Positions 30,661 to 40,884 are shown, counted from the first letter of the stretch. The stretch is 64,000 nucleotides of DNA from Hermatobates lingyangjiaoensis (GCA_026182355.1 JAPFBL010001929.1:806501-870500); one strand, 5' to 3'. Notes: a model not told the origin generated them from the sequence alone. Made by a program: numbers and translations.

Positions 30661-31792
30661 TTTGAAACTGCTCCCAGTGGGAGATCACCAACCACCGTCA
30701 TACATCTTGTAGATTAAGTCGTCCAACCACACAATCCTCTCTCTTTTATTTTTGTTTCTTAATGCACCACATGTGATTTCATCTTCTACGAAAAAATGAA
30801 AGAGCGTACCAAAAATAGGAAAAAAACTTATTTCACATTATAACATTTAAATTTCCTTTGTAATTTCACATTGTTAATAACAAAGAGGTTAGCATATGTT
30901 GAACTATAGTTTATATTTATATTAGCATATAAAACATAAAATCATCTTACTTTGTACAAATATTAAATATAACAGTCCATTTTCAAAAACAACTGGAGAT
31001 CAACATATAAGATAAGGTAATTTCAATTAATTATCATTTAACAACCGATTTATAATTATGCCAATTATTTTGTATGAATTGAAAAAAAGTATGTACCTCA
31101 AAATTTCAATCTTTAGTCCTGAACTACTGGTCGTAAACACTTCACTAAAATGTGTACTTTCCTTTGATAAAAATATACAAGGAATGGATTCCAGATCTTC
31201 TTTTCAAACTTTTTCTTTTCTTTCAGCTGTATGAAGTTCTGAAAAAAAAACCTGTTAAAATTACGTTAATAAGAGTAAATGGTAACTTTTCATTAGGTAG
31301 CAACTCATTGTGGTTTTTTTTGGAAATATTCATTGTTGTTACACCAAGGCATGTCTATAGATAATTCCGAAGAATTGAAAAGCTTCCTCCCTTCTTCATC
31401 GTTAAAATATGTTTGAGAGGTATTGTCAGAACTTGGATATGGCACTAGTTTAAAGGAAAAAGTGGCATAATCTTAGAAAATGAACTGAGTCAGTGATAAG
31501 TAGTGTATATGTGAATTTTAATCGTATAGTGCCTATTACCGCAAAAGCGCTAACCACATTGACAAACCAATATGTTAATAACGATTCAACATTACAATGT
31601 CATCGCAGTGCTCACTTTGCAAGTATAAAGGGAGTCAAGTATAACTTAATGCAAAACTTAAGGCACACACTGTAGAATCATCCAGGTAATGTGGCTCAAC
31701 CATAACTATAATGGGCGTAAAAATAATAAATGAGCCATCGTGTTCTTCTCTAAAGCAATACCAAATGGTGAAAGCCTTCAAAAGTACTGGAA

Positions 31793-32115
31793 AGTCACGC
31801 TAGGTTGCAGTGGTAGTCCTACAAGGGAACACACCCAGTCCGAACATTGGCCCTTAGTGACACCACATAATGAAGATTGATTCTACATTGTCGTTCCTAA
31901 ATTTTGCCTAACTCAAGTGTATTTAGAGTAGGGATCTTTAACAAGTACCGGACATCGTACAGACTTGGGGCTAACGGATAAACGTCCTCTTCGAAGGACG
32001 ACCTGCTGAGATTTATTCACTTCCCGCGTGAATAAATTAAGGGCCAGAGTGGGTATTGAACCTCAAACCTAACAGTACAGAGGTGAGAAGGTGCCACTGA
32101 GCTACCCTATCTCCC
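31793..32115 (-). mobile_element. tRNA-derived SINE, complete, minus strand
   Basis: Minus strand: tRNA-like head with an A box (GTAGCTCAGTGGCACC) and a B box (GGTTCAATACC at about 32051-32061), the body ATTTATTCACGCGGGAAGTG, CTAAATACACTTGAGTTAGG and AATGTAGAATCA, then a tail ATGTGGTGTCACTAAGGGCC to CTGCAACCTAG. The tail corresponds to the 3' end of the LINE at 22.4-23.3 kb. It is an RNA polymerase III type SINE; no target duplication was identified. Confidence 0.8.
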
Positions 32116-33414
32116 AAAACATTTGAATCATAACAAAAATTGTGTAATACAATCAGATTTATTTATTTATTGTGTGAAACAGGCCTAATATTCCAATCAA
32201 GAGATACAACATCACTAAATACTAACCGATCTCTTTTCATATGAACTTGTAAACACTTTTTTTTTTATTTAGAATTGATAACTGCATCGCCTACTTAGTC
32301 ATTAGCATTGTCTGATTTTCTTTGATTGCTCATATCTCTTCATATTCATAATTCATATTTCTTCATATCTCCTTGTATAGGTTTATTTCCTTTAGGAATG
32401 GTATAACTTCACTGGAGTATTTATTTCAGAGGCTACTACTATTGCCAATTTTGATGGTATGCCTGCAGATAGCCTCTCTTCGGTTAATTATGGGTAGTCT
32501 TCAATAAATTGACTACCGTCAACATATCTTTACATTTTGGGCGTGAGGGTCTTTGTTCTAGGGATAGTAAGTAGCTATGTGTAGCTCACATGTGGTCTAT
32601 ATGAAAGTGGTTTAGATCACACTCGTATCCTGATTCCCTGTTATACTGCCAATGGTTCCAATCGTTCGTATAATTTCTCGAAGTTCATGAGTTTTGTTTG
32701 TTTTGTTGCGGAATCAATTTGTTATTATAGTTCACTCAAAAATAAACTGGATTTCAAATAACAAATGAACGTAACTTTACACCCCCAGAGCAGTGCTTTA
32801 AAACAAACAACAAACAATTTTATACAGGAATATTTTTAAGATTTTATTTGGTAGGTTGGCTTAAATCTGGGGAGGTTTTTGTCTTTGACTATGAGATAAA
32901 GAAGCGCGAGTTTTCAGAGTAGACGTTGGGTGGGTTGGCAGCCGGCCTCAGATATGCGACATGCAATATCCCGTAAGACCGGTAGCTAGTAGCTCTTCCA
33001 AGTCGGATTAAATTATCTGTTAATTCGCTCCGCCACCCCAAACACCTGGTCAAACGGGAATCTCTCGAAGAAATCCGCTTAGCATCTACTTGCAGGCTTC
33101 TTTAAAAAGTCAACAGGGTTAACTCAGGCAAGCTTAAAAGATTTGTGGTCAACAGTTTGACTTCTGTTTCAGGCAAGAATTAAGAATTCCTACTTAGTCT
33201 AACATTAATTATACTATTGCTATATTTTCAATTTTACATACATTAATGATAGGAGAAGAATTTTTTTTCAGAAATTATTATAACTCTAATTAGATTTGTT
33301 ATCCAAACAAAGAAATATTGTAGCAAGTCAACCAAGCGGATGTTACTTGCTCTGTACTTCAAGAAATATAAACATATACAAACCACTCAAAAACACAGGG
33401 TAGTATACTCATAA

Positions 33415-33500
33415 CTACCTGTATTCGTAACCAGGGTTGTCTCTAAGGAGGTGCGGGGCCCGGGCCCTCCCCTATCTACAGTTATATATATATATATAAA
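33415..33500. other. Possible DNA-transposon end (unassigned)
   Basis: CAGGGTTGTCTCTAAGGAGG and GGGGCCCGGGCCCTCCCCTA resembles end sequences of some hAT-like elements, followed by a short TA run. I could not find a matching second end, so this is weak. Confidence 0.2.
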
Positions 33501-33784
33501 TTGTTACATTGGTTTAATTGTGGAGGTATAGAAATAAAAAGTGCATAGAGGTTTTAATTTTATTTTCATATTTAAAGTTACCATCTTCCTGCGGGGCACC
33601 CAAAGCGTGGAACCCGCTGCATACCCCGGTTCGCCTTAAACCTAAAAGCTAAAGGACGGGCATGTATCATAACTATCTATATTCAGAGTTATGTTTCTAT
33701 GTTTCTATATGCAGAGTAAAGCCAGAGTTACGTAAGCAGGGTCGTCCCTTGGAAGGGCTGTGGAGCCGTCGGTCAGAAGCATGT

Positions 33785-33940
33785 AAGAATTCAGCTACTC
33801 GTTAAAGATCCCTACTCTAAATACACTTGACTTAGGCAAAACTTAGTACTGCCCAATGTAGAATGTTTGTTGTGTGGTATCGCAAAGGGTCAACGCTCTA
33901 TCTATATGTAGGGCGGTCACTTCAACCTAACCTATGTGAG
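33785..33940 (+). repeat. SINE 3' part with LINE-like tail
   Basis: ACTCGTTAAAGATCCCTACT, CTAAATACACTTGACTTAGG and CCCAATGTAGAATG are followed by TGTGGTATCGCAAAGGGTCA and CTTCAACCTAACC. The 5' part is missing. It again shows the SINE body joined to the LINE-type tail. Confidence 0.75.
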
Positions 33941-34239
33941 CAGGGAGTGAGTTGCCGTTTCATTGCGATGTATTTTTTTATTATATCTTTTCTATATCTT
34001 TAATGCGCTTGGAGTGATATTTAACACTCTTAAATATGTCGCAAGTACCTATATGTATAAGATGAATTATCGTACATCAAAATCAGTAACGAATCATCAG
34101 TAACGACTTCAGAATGAATTAAGTTAATATGACCGGGTACTCGTGTATTTCTATGGTTACCGATTATAGAGGAGTAGGAGAGAGTTGTCTATCAGTAATT
34201 TGTCATTAAATACTTACATCTCGGTATTAACCCCTGAAG

Positions 34240-34580
34240 GGGCCAGGTTAGCTCAGTGGTTAACGTACTCTCCTCTGAACTGGTAGGTCCAGGGTTTGAT
34301 ACCCACTAGGCCCTCGATTTATTCACATAGGAGATGAATAAATCGGAGTATGTCGTCCCTCGGAGAGGACATTAAGCCGTCGGTTCCTAAGCCTGTGCGA
34401 TGTCAGGTACTCGTTAATGATCGCTACTCTACATGCACTTGAGTTAGTCAAACTTTAGGACTCCCAATGTAGAATCACCGATCAAACAAAAAGACTGACG
34501 TAAGTCCAGCCTGGTAAAGGGCTGACGTTTTTAACCTGCTTGGGGATCGTTTTACAATAAAAACAATAAAATAAAAAAAA
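34240..34580 (+). mobile_element. tRNA-derived SINE, near-complete
   Basis: A box TTAGCTCAGTGGTTAACG (34248-34265) and B box GGTTTGATACC (34293-34303) at tRNA-like spacing identify a pol III promoter. The body includes GATTTATTCACATAGGAGAT, TCCCTCGGAGAGGACATTAA and ACATGCACTTGAGTTAGTCA. It ends after TGACGTTTTTAACCTGCTTG in an A-rich tail (34553-34580). It lacks the LINE-like tail of the 31.8 kb copy, so two tail variants exist. It is not a functional tRNA gene: the acceptor and anticodon stems are not maintained. Confidence 0.85.
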
Positions 34581-35145
34581 TAGTAGCACTGAGATTAGTA
34601 AACATCATATCATTGTTAAAATCCGTCATATCTGCTAAATCATGGCAGACGCCCAACCGGTTTTGCACTTTGTGTACCTTCAAGCAGAACTTTATATAGA
34701 TTGTTCAAAATCACAATCTGGGAATAGTCATATGATAAAATAATGCAAATATATTTCAAATTCTATGAAATTAGAATTTTTAAGGGTCAAATTTATTTGT
34801 TGATGAATTAAAATCTTCAGTCTTTGATGGACACAAACTAGACAGTATCCAAAATTCAATGTATCTAATGAAGACAGGACAAAAAGAACAATGATTAAAT
34901 ATAATGGAAAAACTGGAAATGTATAAAAATAATAACAGATAATTCAATGAATGAGGAAATTAGTCACCAACGGATAGTAAAATTGTTATAAATTATTTAA
35001 AAAATTTAAATTTTGTTTAAGCAACTGATTATAAGGCTAGAAAAGTTATTTAGAAAAGTTACAAGAACAAGGATCTAGAAAGAGTTTAATCAAATATGTA
35101 TCAAGAAAATTCTGCTGCCTAAATATAGAAGTATATTATATATAC

Positions 35146-35179
<34 letters not shown>

Positions 35180-35242
35180 ATTTCACATAAATGTGTGAAA
35201 TAACAATCAATATTCAAACCACAATATGAAATGGGAAAACAA

Positions 35243-35285
35243 GACTAAGATCTTTCAACCGTAACAATCGGTCTTCGTCAGAGTC
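35243..35285 (-). ncRNA. Hammerhead ribozyme, family B, intact core
   Basis: Minus strand: GACU, CUGACGA (35275-35281), extra A, stem II GACCG/CGGUU with loop AUUGUUA, GAA, palindrome AGAUCU, U, AGUC. All consensus bases are present, and the loop differs by one base from other family B copies. Confidence 0.85.
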
Positions 35286-35324
35286 AAAAACCCAACTGAC
35301 TCTAAAATACTCAGTTGAGTTTTT

Positions 35325-35367
35325 GACTCTGACGAAGACCGATTGTTTCGGTTGAAAGATCTTAGTC
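35325..35367 (+). ncRNA. Hammerhead ribozyme, family B, intact core
   Basis: GACU 35325-35328, CUGACGA 35329-35335, extra A, stem II GACCG/CGGUU, GAA 35354-35356, palindrome AGAUCU 35357-35362, U35363, AGUC 35364-35367. It shares the loop variant of the opposite arm, so the two arms arose from one sequence. Confidence 0.85.
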
Positions 35368-35402
35368 TTGTTTTCCCATTTCATTTTGTGGTTTGATTAA
35401 TG

Positions 35403-35436
<34 letters not shown>

Positions 35437-35439
<3 letters not shown>

Positions 35440-35885
35440 AAGTTTATCAGGTTCAGAATCAAATTAAACTTTCATTGTCAACGTTTCTGATTTTATTGAA
35501 AAACTTCTTCATAGGCCTAGAAAAGAGAGAAAATTTAAGAAATAATACATACATTCATAAACCAAACATACAAAAAAAGGCGCAAAAAGTTACAAATAAG
35601 AAAATACAACAGAAATTTTGAGAATAGGTAAAAAACTTACAGAAATTATAGAAAGAACTTACAGAAGTTATTATTTCTTTATTATTATATCTTATTTCAA
35701 TATTTCAATTTATATCTTATTTTTTATTCTTTATTATTATTATTGTTTATATTTCTCTGTTTTGTAAGCCTATGAAAAAGGTTATCAATAAAAACCGAAA
35801 CATTGGCAATGACAGTTTAATTTTAACCTGAAAAACTGACCGAGTCCTGATAAACTTTTATTTTGTTTCTACTTGATATATCTTT
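35437..35885. repeat. Family C unit, inverted pair
   Basis: Left arm 35437-35520 (minus) and right arm 35762-35885 (plus) share the full family C order. Both have the hammerhead-like hairpin with CUAUGAA or UAUGAAA in place of CUGANGA: right arm 35766-35808 has GCC, UAUGAAAAAGG, GAAACAUUGGC. The interior (35521-35760) is also partly self-complementary (TTTTTTGCGC.. words as at 2.2 kb). Confidence 0.65.
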
Positions 35886-36308
35886 TATTATTTTTAGATT
35901 TATAGATTTATCTTTTGTTGATACTTTTATCAACATTCAAATATATATTGTTTTGCTTTTTTCTTGTAGCTTTATACTTCCTTGATTGCATCCCGTGTTT
36001 GTTGTGATTGAATGCCTTACAGTGATGCATATATCACGGAAACGCATTTAGAATTTAGAGTTAAATCTAAAATCTTTAATTTTATTAAAAATAAAGATGT
36101 TTAATGAGTAAAACAATGCATTTCGATCACATAGAATACGTATATTCAGGTTTAAATCTAAACTTACAATAAAACCAGAGAGTCTATAATTTAGCAGTAT
36201 ATTATACATATAAGTATAATATAGTTCTTAATAAGTCATACTTACTTGTACGTATATAAATACTCGTGCGTCTCTTTTTTTCTTATCTTTATACCATACT
36301 AATATATT

Positions 36309-36939
36309 CCCCAATCCAAGGCGTTATGTGATCCGTGCCGAAAGATGGATGATACAAGGGTTACCGTATTACGAACGAAGCCTCATGGGTACCAGCCGAC
36401 CCACTTGAGAAAAATAACCTTACTCCGGAATGCGGTGCTCTGCCGGAGTGGAAAAAATACCACCGATAGAGCTTCAGGGATTATCCCCTGTATGATACTA
36501 ATGAGAAGGAAGTCCGGAGACCGTACTGCGGAACTGCAGAGGGTCCAAAAGCGCTAACTAGTGGAGCCAACCTACCACAAGTGCACCTAAGGATCCCAAG
36601 CAAGACTGTCCCGAAGAAGGAAAAAGGAATCACTTTCTCCCGAAACGTGGGGAGACTGAATGGGCATTATCAATGATGATTTGTGCATATTCTGCAAAGA
36701 ACAGGAAAAAACACCGTTGCACCTGCTGACTGACTGTCAGGCAACTTTGCTGCACAGAAGCAGGTGCTTTGGGATACTCAACAAACCATAGAAAAACTTT
36801 TACCGTTGGACCCAGGAAAAGTGTTGAGCTTTTTGGAGCCGTAACTGCTGGAGTACTTTAGTACAGAAAGAGGGAACTACAATAGATTTTTTTAAAATGC
36901 AGTGCTATAGTCATCCTCAAATAATAATTAAAAAGATAG
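36309..36939 (+). mobile_element. I-like LINE, 5'-truncated copy, with 9-bp target duplication
   Basis: A second copy of the element at 9773-10519, in plus orientation. The end of the ORF (36660-36830) reads CIFCKEQEKTPLHLLTDC and ATLLHRSRCFGILN before a frameshift. It contains about 90 bp (36440-36535) that are deleted in the 10 kb copy. The tail is CTCAAATAATAATTAAAAAG. TAATATATT at 36300-36308 and 36940-36948 is the probable target duplication. The ORF at 36345-36557 is in the wrong frame and not the LINE protein. Confidence 0.8.
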
Positions 36940-37194
36940 TAATATATTATTAACTCTGATGTTATTATATTTATATATTTATATCTGAAAAAGAAACTAC
37001 ATTTTTAAACACGCTATTTAACTCATAAAGCATCTATAGAGCCGAGACTATTTTATTATCATTTTACTATACAATGAGTGAATACCATATGATTTTTAGT
37101 TGCACCACCTTTGAATTACAAGCTACATTATAAGTTTTATAACAAGTTAACTTCCTTTAGCCTGGTCCTTGACACAATTAAACTAGAGCAAAAT

Positions 37195-37236
37195 TATTGT
37201 GAAGAAGAACACTACGTGTTCGAAATGCATTAATTT
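37195..37236 (+). ncRNA. Hammerhead ribozyme-like motif, family I, one core change
   Basis: GUGAAGA 37199-37205 (C3 changed to G), extra A, a perfect stem II GAACAC/GUGUUC (37207-37212 with 37216-37221), loop UAC, GAA 37222-37224, palindrome AUGCAU 37225-37230, U37231. It resembles family H (CUGAAGAAGAACAC) but has a different palindrome. Confidence 0.65.
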
Positions 37237-37439
37237 AGTCATTGTGAATCTGTAGGTGGAAACTTCCTTTATACTTACTAAGGATTTTGCTTATTTTTTC
37301 CAAATAAATCACAACGAAAAATCAAATAAATTGTTTTATTATATTTGGTGTAAAAGTAAAATAGAAACTATTTTTTGATATTTGTAAATTTAAGAAAATT
37401 TTGTAACTTATCTAAAACATTTAAAATTTTTGTTAAACA

Positions 37440-37652
37440 TTAAATTGTTGTATAAGAAATGTCAAAGTTTGATTCATAAATAATCTTAAATTTGAAAGGT
37501 ATTAATGTAGCCCGGTTTGAAAAAGCCGGTATTGATCCATTAAAATTAAATTCTGTCGTGACAGTACCACCAACATAACCATTTGCAAAGTAAATTTCGT
37601 TTGCCATATTTAAAATTAATATTTGCCCTTTTTCTTGGAACCTTCCTGACAA
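37440..37652 (-). CDS. Hypothetical 70-residue ORF, possible gene or mobile-element fragment
   Basis: The ORF has balanced, protein-like composition (MANEIYFANGYVGGTVTTEF and PAFSNRATLIPFKFKIIYES) unlike the TA-derived frames around it. I do not recognise a family. There is no obvious initiation context, and the frame could start earlier at ALSGRFQEKGQ. Splice sites are not clear. It could be an exon relic or viral/mobile debris; support is compositional only. Confidence 0.2.
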   Translation of the reverse strand: MSGRFQEKGQILILNMANEIYFANGYVGGTVTTEFNFNGSIPAFSNRATLIPFKFKIIYESNFDISYTTI

Positions 37653-38239
37653 TGCATTATTAAAAATAGTTACTACGTTGCGTTGTCAATATTAGCAAAA
37701 AAAAAAAAGGAAGGTTACTTTTCTTTAAGTAAGGCCAAAACAATTACTGAAAGCAAAAACAAGTTTGTTATCCTTTTATTTTATAATTTCACAAAAGACC
37801 TTGCTTTGTGTTATCATACAATGAGGTTTAAAAGTATCATTATCAATATGTTTTGCTGAGTTCATATTACAATCCTCAGAAATAACACATTATATCGATG
37901 ATCACTTACACGGTATTTATACTAGAAAGTTTAAAATTTACAATCTTCGAAGTTTAAAAATCTTCGTGTTTTAAGGTAGTTGATGTTAGGTTCTGTTAAG
38001 CCTTGATATCTTAGGAAAGTTTCTACTTCTACAAGGTCTCTAAACAAACATATTTGCCTCTTGAAGTTATCCTTTTGCTTATTGATATTTTTGTCTACAA
38101 AACTAAATAAGGTAAATGATGATATATCTTTTCTAAATATTTGTATCCAAGAAAGACTACTCCCAATTTATACGAATATATATATATGTTTATATTAGAA
38201 ATAGATAAAACCGTCATACCTCGTAAGATGATCCTGGAG

Positions 38240-38275
38240 TTGGAGCGCTTTCGGACGTTATCCATCTTCGATCGC
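38240..38275 (-). ncRNA. Hammerhead-like motif, AGCGCU family, minus arm
   Basis: Minus strand: UCGAAGA (38265-38271; CU of the consensus changed to UC), extra U, stem II GGAU/GUCC with loop AAC, GAA (38250-38252), palindrome AGCGCU (38244-38249), C at the predicted cleavage site. Stem II has one G-U pair. Confidence 0.65.
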
Positions 38276-38384
38276 AACCTACTGAGCTGTTATATAGGGG
38301 GTTGGTTATCTGTTAAGTCCACAGATTCGTATATAATAAAATACAGATAACCAACCCCCTATATAACAGCTCAGTAGGTTTGTT

Positions 38385-38424
38385 GTGATCGAAGATGGAC
38401 AACGTCCGAAAGCGCTTCAACTCC
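38385..38424 (+). ncRNA. Hammerhead-like motif, AGCGCU family, plus arm
   Basis: UCGAAGA 38389-38395, extra U, perfect stem II GGAC/GUCC (38397-38400 with 38404-38407), loop AAC, GAA 38408-38410, palindrome AGCGCU 38411-38416, U38417. The change of CU to UC in both arms should block standard catalysis, although everything else is intact. Confidence 0.65.
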
Positions 38425-38524
38425 AGGATCATCTTACGAGGTATGACGGTTTTACCTATTTCTAATATAAATCTTACTAACCTCAGTGGTATTAATAATA
38501 TGCATGTATATATGAAATCGAGAT

Positions 38525-38605
38525 TATGTCAATGTTCTAGGTTCAAAATCAAATTCTCATTGCCGACGTTTCAGTTTTATTTTTCATTGGCAGAAGAAAC
38601 ATTTT
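38525..38605 (-). repeat. Family C unit, partial
   Basis: AGGTTCAAAATCAAATTCTC, ATTGCCGACGTTTCAGTTTT and ATTTTTCATTGGCAGAAG give the family C order in reverse. The hairpin is partly kept but the 5' core is unrecognisable. Confidence 0.55.
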
Positions 38606-38919
38606 CTTAATTCAAAAATCAACTGTGTAGTTCCCATCTAGAACTATAGTTTTAGACTAATATCTCTTCATCATTGCTTAATAAATCAATAACTATATTA
38701 TGAATCGATAACTTCCATTTACTCTTGTTTACTACAGTTGTTAAACAATATCAGTTTATAGTTAAATCCTGTTATAGTTTAGTTCAGTTTTCCTTCCTTT
38801 TTGTCTTGTAACAGAATTCTAATAATTTTGTTGTTTCAATTTTGAGTAATGACTTTAATTTCATTTAATGAATAAGTAATTTTTTAACTATTTATGCAAG
38901 AGCAAAAGTTCCTACTGTT

Positions 38920-39300
38920 TGAAAAAGGGCAGGCACAATGATAAATAGACTGGTGAGGAAGGCTTGGAAAGGAAAGCGATTACAGAGAACCAAGGGCACT
39001 CTCGTCCTAACGACTCTCCACAAGGTCTCAACACTTGGAAATTTATTACAATCAAGTGACAAGTGGTTGCCAACTAACCAAACATTAATCAGTATTTATT
39101 AACCAGTCCATTGACTCACTCTTCCATAATGGTCAGTCACCATTTATATTATTTGTAGTTAATCGTGTCTCGTTAGGCGAACAGAGATCGTTGCTTACTT
39201 AATACCAAGAGCAACAAATGCTTCACTGCCTGTTTCTTCTTGTTGTAGATTAGCTCTTCTTGTGCTGCATCAACAGTAACCTGACCCATCACTCAGGTAC
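38920..39300. other. Non-repetitive block, possible regulatory sequence
   Basis: No ORF, repeat or RNA motif seen. Words such as AAACATTAATCAGTATTTAT, CCATAATGGTCAGTCACCAT and GTAGTTAATCGTG stand out by mixed composition in an AT-rich setting. A regulatory role is speculative. Confidence 0.2.
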
Positions 39301-39323
39301 TCACACAACAGTCATTTCAATAT

Positions 39324-39363
<40 letters not shown>

Positions 39364-39478
39364 GATTTCAAATAACCAAGTGAAATGACAATCAATGATC
39401 AAACCACAATATCAAATGAAAAAAAAAGACTAAGATCTTTCAACCGTAACAAGCGGTCTTCGTTAGAGTATAATATAA
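39324..39478 (-). repeat. (TA)n and a single family B unit, minus strand
   Basis: (TA)n 39324-39359 is followed by TTTCAAATAACCAAGTGAAA, GATCAAACCACAATATC and a family B HHR remnant at 39428-39478 (minus). The core is CUAACGA instead of CUGACGA; stem II, GAAA and AGAUCU are intact. There is no opposite arm; another PLE end begins at 39484. Confidence 0.7.
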
Positions 39479-39543
39479 TATATATATTCTATGTTTTGTT
39501 ATTGAGGGCTAGGTGAAATAAAAGAAAATAAACTCCTTCCTAG

Positions 39544-39583
39544 GCCGACGTTTCGATGTATTTGTACATCATCTTCAGGGCTA
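39544..39583 (-). ncRNA. Hammerhead ribozyme, family D, intact core
   Basis: Minus strand: GCC, CUGAAGA (39572-39578), extra U, perfect 6-bp stem II GAUGUA/UACAUC with loop CAAA, GAA (39552-39554), palindrome ACGU (39548-39551), predicted cleavage after C (39547), then GGC. It is one of the two best structures in the window. Confidence 0.9.
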
Positions 39584-39944
39584 AAATTAGAGTAAGAACT
39601 ATAATACATTTACCAAAACAATCTACAACTCACATAGAGAACTAACACAAATTTTTTTTAAGACCAACAGATACATACAAAAGGTTATTTTATAATCAGA
39701 GTTGTTGAGTACACATATATTTCACAGTATCAGACAAAAGGAAATTAGTTTTACCTTGGAAAGTGTGCTAATGGTTATTTAAGTTACATGAGAATTAATT
39801 GGTTCTAAGTACGAAAAACACTACTTTGTTATATTCATCTATCATTTCAACAAAACAGGGCGGGTGAACATATGAAGGTTACATAAAGAAAGGTTAGTTT
39901 ATGACTTAAGGTTATCATCCATGTTACAATGATTTACTATTGTA

Positions 39945-40320
39945 TTATGACTGGTGATGGGAAAGAATGTTTGGATAAATATGGCTAAACTTTTCAATAT
40001 CAGACCTCGAATTACAAGTATTAGGAGTTTTCTGTATGTGTATCATTCTTTTATTATTCTTTTCCCAGGTCCTGCTTCCATGTCAATGATTTTGGAATTT
40101 GTAAGGTCAAAGTGTGATTTAAAGAGAGGGCATGTTTTGCTAAGGCACATGTAATATTCTTTTTCTTAATGTCAGTTTTGTGTTGTGCCAATCTATTTCC
40201 TAAGTACTGACTGATTTGTCCTATATATGTCATGTTGCAATTTGTGCAGTTAATTTGGTATACTATATTGCTTTTGTTATTGTTAGGTATGATGGATTTT
40301 AGTTTTGAAAGAAACGAAAA
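39945..40320 (-). pseudogene. PLE GIY-YIG endonuclease domain (family D)
   Basis: Minus-strand pieces in shifted frames: NIVYQINCTNCNMTYIGQIS, QYLGNRLAQHKTDIKKKN, ITCALAKHA, HFDLTNSKIIDMEAGPGKR and PNTCNSRSDIEKFSHIYPN, ending at a TAA at 39945-39947. YQI and YIG are the two GIY-YIG strands, CTNC a zinc-like pair, NRL and Q-H-K the catalytic helix region, and DxE before GKRIIKE the metal-binding Glu. At least two frameshifts are present. It matches the plus copy at 42617-42946 closely. Confidence 0.85.
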
Positions 40321-40403
40321 ATTGGAGTATATTTTCTTTTATTTGACCTAGCCCTCAATAACAAAACATAGAATAGAATAGAAGAGGTCAATAACAATTT
40401 TGG

Positions 40404-40409
<6 letters not shown>

Positions 40410-40445
<36 letters not shown>

Positions 40446-40709
40446 TTATTAGACTTGCTTTTTGGTAAGTTTCTCTATCTTCCTGAATAACGATTTCGTT
40501 ATTCTTTTTCGTTACTTATCAAAAAGCAACTCGCGTTGAGAAGCAAACTGCTACTCCTAGAGGAACTGCAAGCATAGAGTAGCAGTTTGCTTCTCAACGC
40601 GAGTACTTTGCACTTCTTCCCGATGACGGTGGATGTCGAAATATCGAAGTGAGTTCTGTAGTGTCTTTCTGTGTTCTTTTCTCTGTGTTAAGTGTATATA
40701 TATATATAT
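40410..40709 (+). repeat. TA-flanked family A hammerhead unit with internal foldback
   Basis: (TA)n 40410-40441, unit 40442-40694, (TA)n 40695-40709. ACTCGCGTTGAGAAGCAAAC and TGCTACT (40517-40543) are inverted at 40578-40604, giving a perfect 27-bp hairpin directly upstream of the HHR. The 3' part ends with GTGTTCTTTTCTCTGTGTTA and AGTG before TA. The 57.8 kb unit shares GAGTAGCAGTTTGCT. Confidence 0.75.
40611..40651 (+). ncRNA. Hammerhead ribozyme, family A, one core change
   Basis: Stem I CACUUC (40611-40616) with GAAGUG (40646-40651), CCGAUGA 40620-40626 (U4 changed to C), extra C, stem II GGU/GUC wobble-paired around GGAU, GAA 40638-40640, palindrome AUAU 40641-40644, predicted cleavage after C40645. 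The 6-bp stem I is the clearest in family A. Confidence 0.75.
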
Positions 40710-40884
40710 TTTGAGGGTTGTTTAACCTGAACGTTGTCGCAACCTTACTAGGACATGCTTTTGGTTTTGCTTTCACTTGTTGTATTGTTTCCTGTTTTTT
40801 TATGTTAAAATAGTTATGTCCAGTTTTTTCTTTTTTCTTTTGAGGATTGATACATTCACTTATTACTTATTTGACAAAATGTTT

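Larger units (their letters stand above)
35143..35434. repeat. Family B hammerhead unit, complete inverted dimer with (TA)n on both ends
   Basis: (TA)n 35143-35176, left arm 35177-35290, right arm 35318-35403, (TA)n 35404-35434. The arms are nearly identical in sequence with only a 25-bp asymmetry at the centre. Both arms carry intact-core hammerheads facing away from the centre. Confidence 0.85.
38160..38480. repeat. Inverted repeat with about 120-bp arms carrying hammerheads (AGCGCU family)
   Basis: Arms 38195-38315 and 38341-38466 are almost perfect reverse complements: GTCATACCTCGTAAGATGAT, CCTGGAGTTGGAGCGC and GGGGGTTGGTTATCTGT. The loop is about 25 bp. Each arm carries an HHR-like motif with the same palindrome AGCGCU. 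CUCGTAAGA and GTTTTA-like ends resemble the 55.1 kb pair. Confidence 0.85.
39484..40378 (-). mobile_element. PLE copy (family D) bounded by 50-bp inverted ends
   Basis: ATTCTATGTTTTGTTATTGA and GGGCTAGGTGAAATAAAAGA begin at 39487, and the reverse complement of the same sequence ends at about 40376. Inside, on the minus strand, lie a GIY-YIG endonuclease pseudogene (39945-40320), a 350-bp spacer and an intact-core hammerhead (39544-39583). RT is absent. The inverted ends suggest that the terminal sequence was copied in inverted orientation at the 5' end, as reported for PLEs. Confidence 0.75.

Noticed and set aside
34240..34320. Functional tRNA genes at the SINE heads (34.2, 50.3 kb, 32.1 kb minus)
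   Set aside because: A and B boxes are present, but acceptor, D and anticodon stems are not maintained and the unit continues into a common SINE body.
36345..36557. Plus-strand 70-codon ORF in the second I-like LINE copy
   Set aside because: Wrong frame relative to the zinc-knuckle segment downstream; open by chance.
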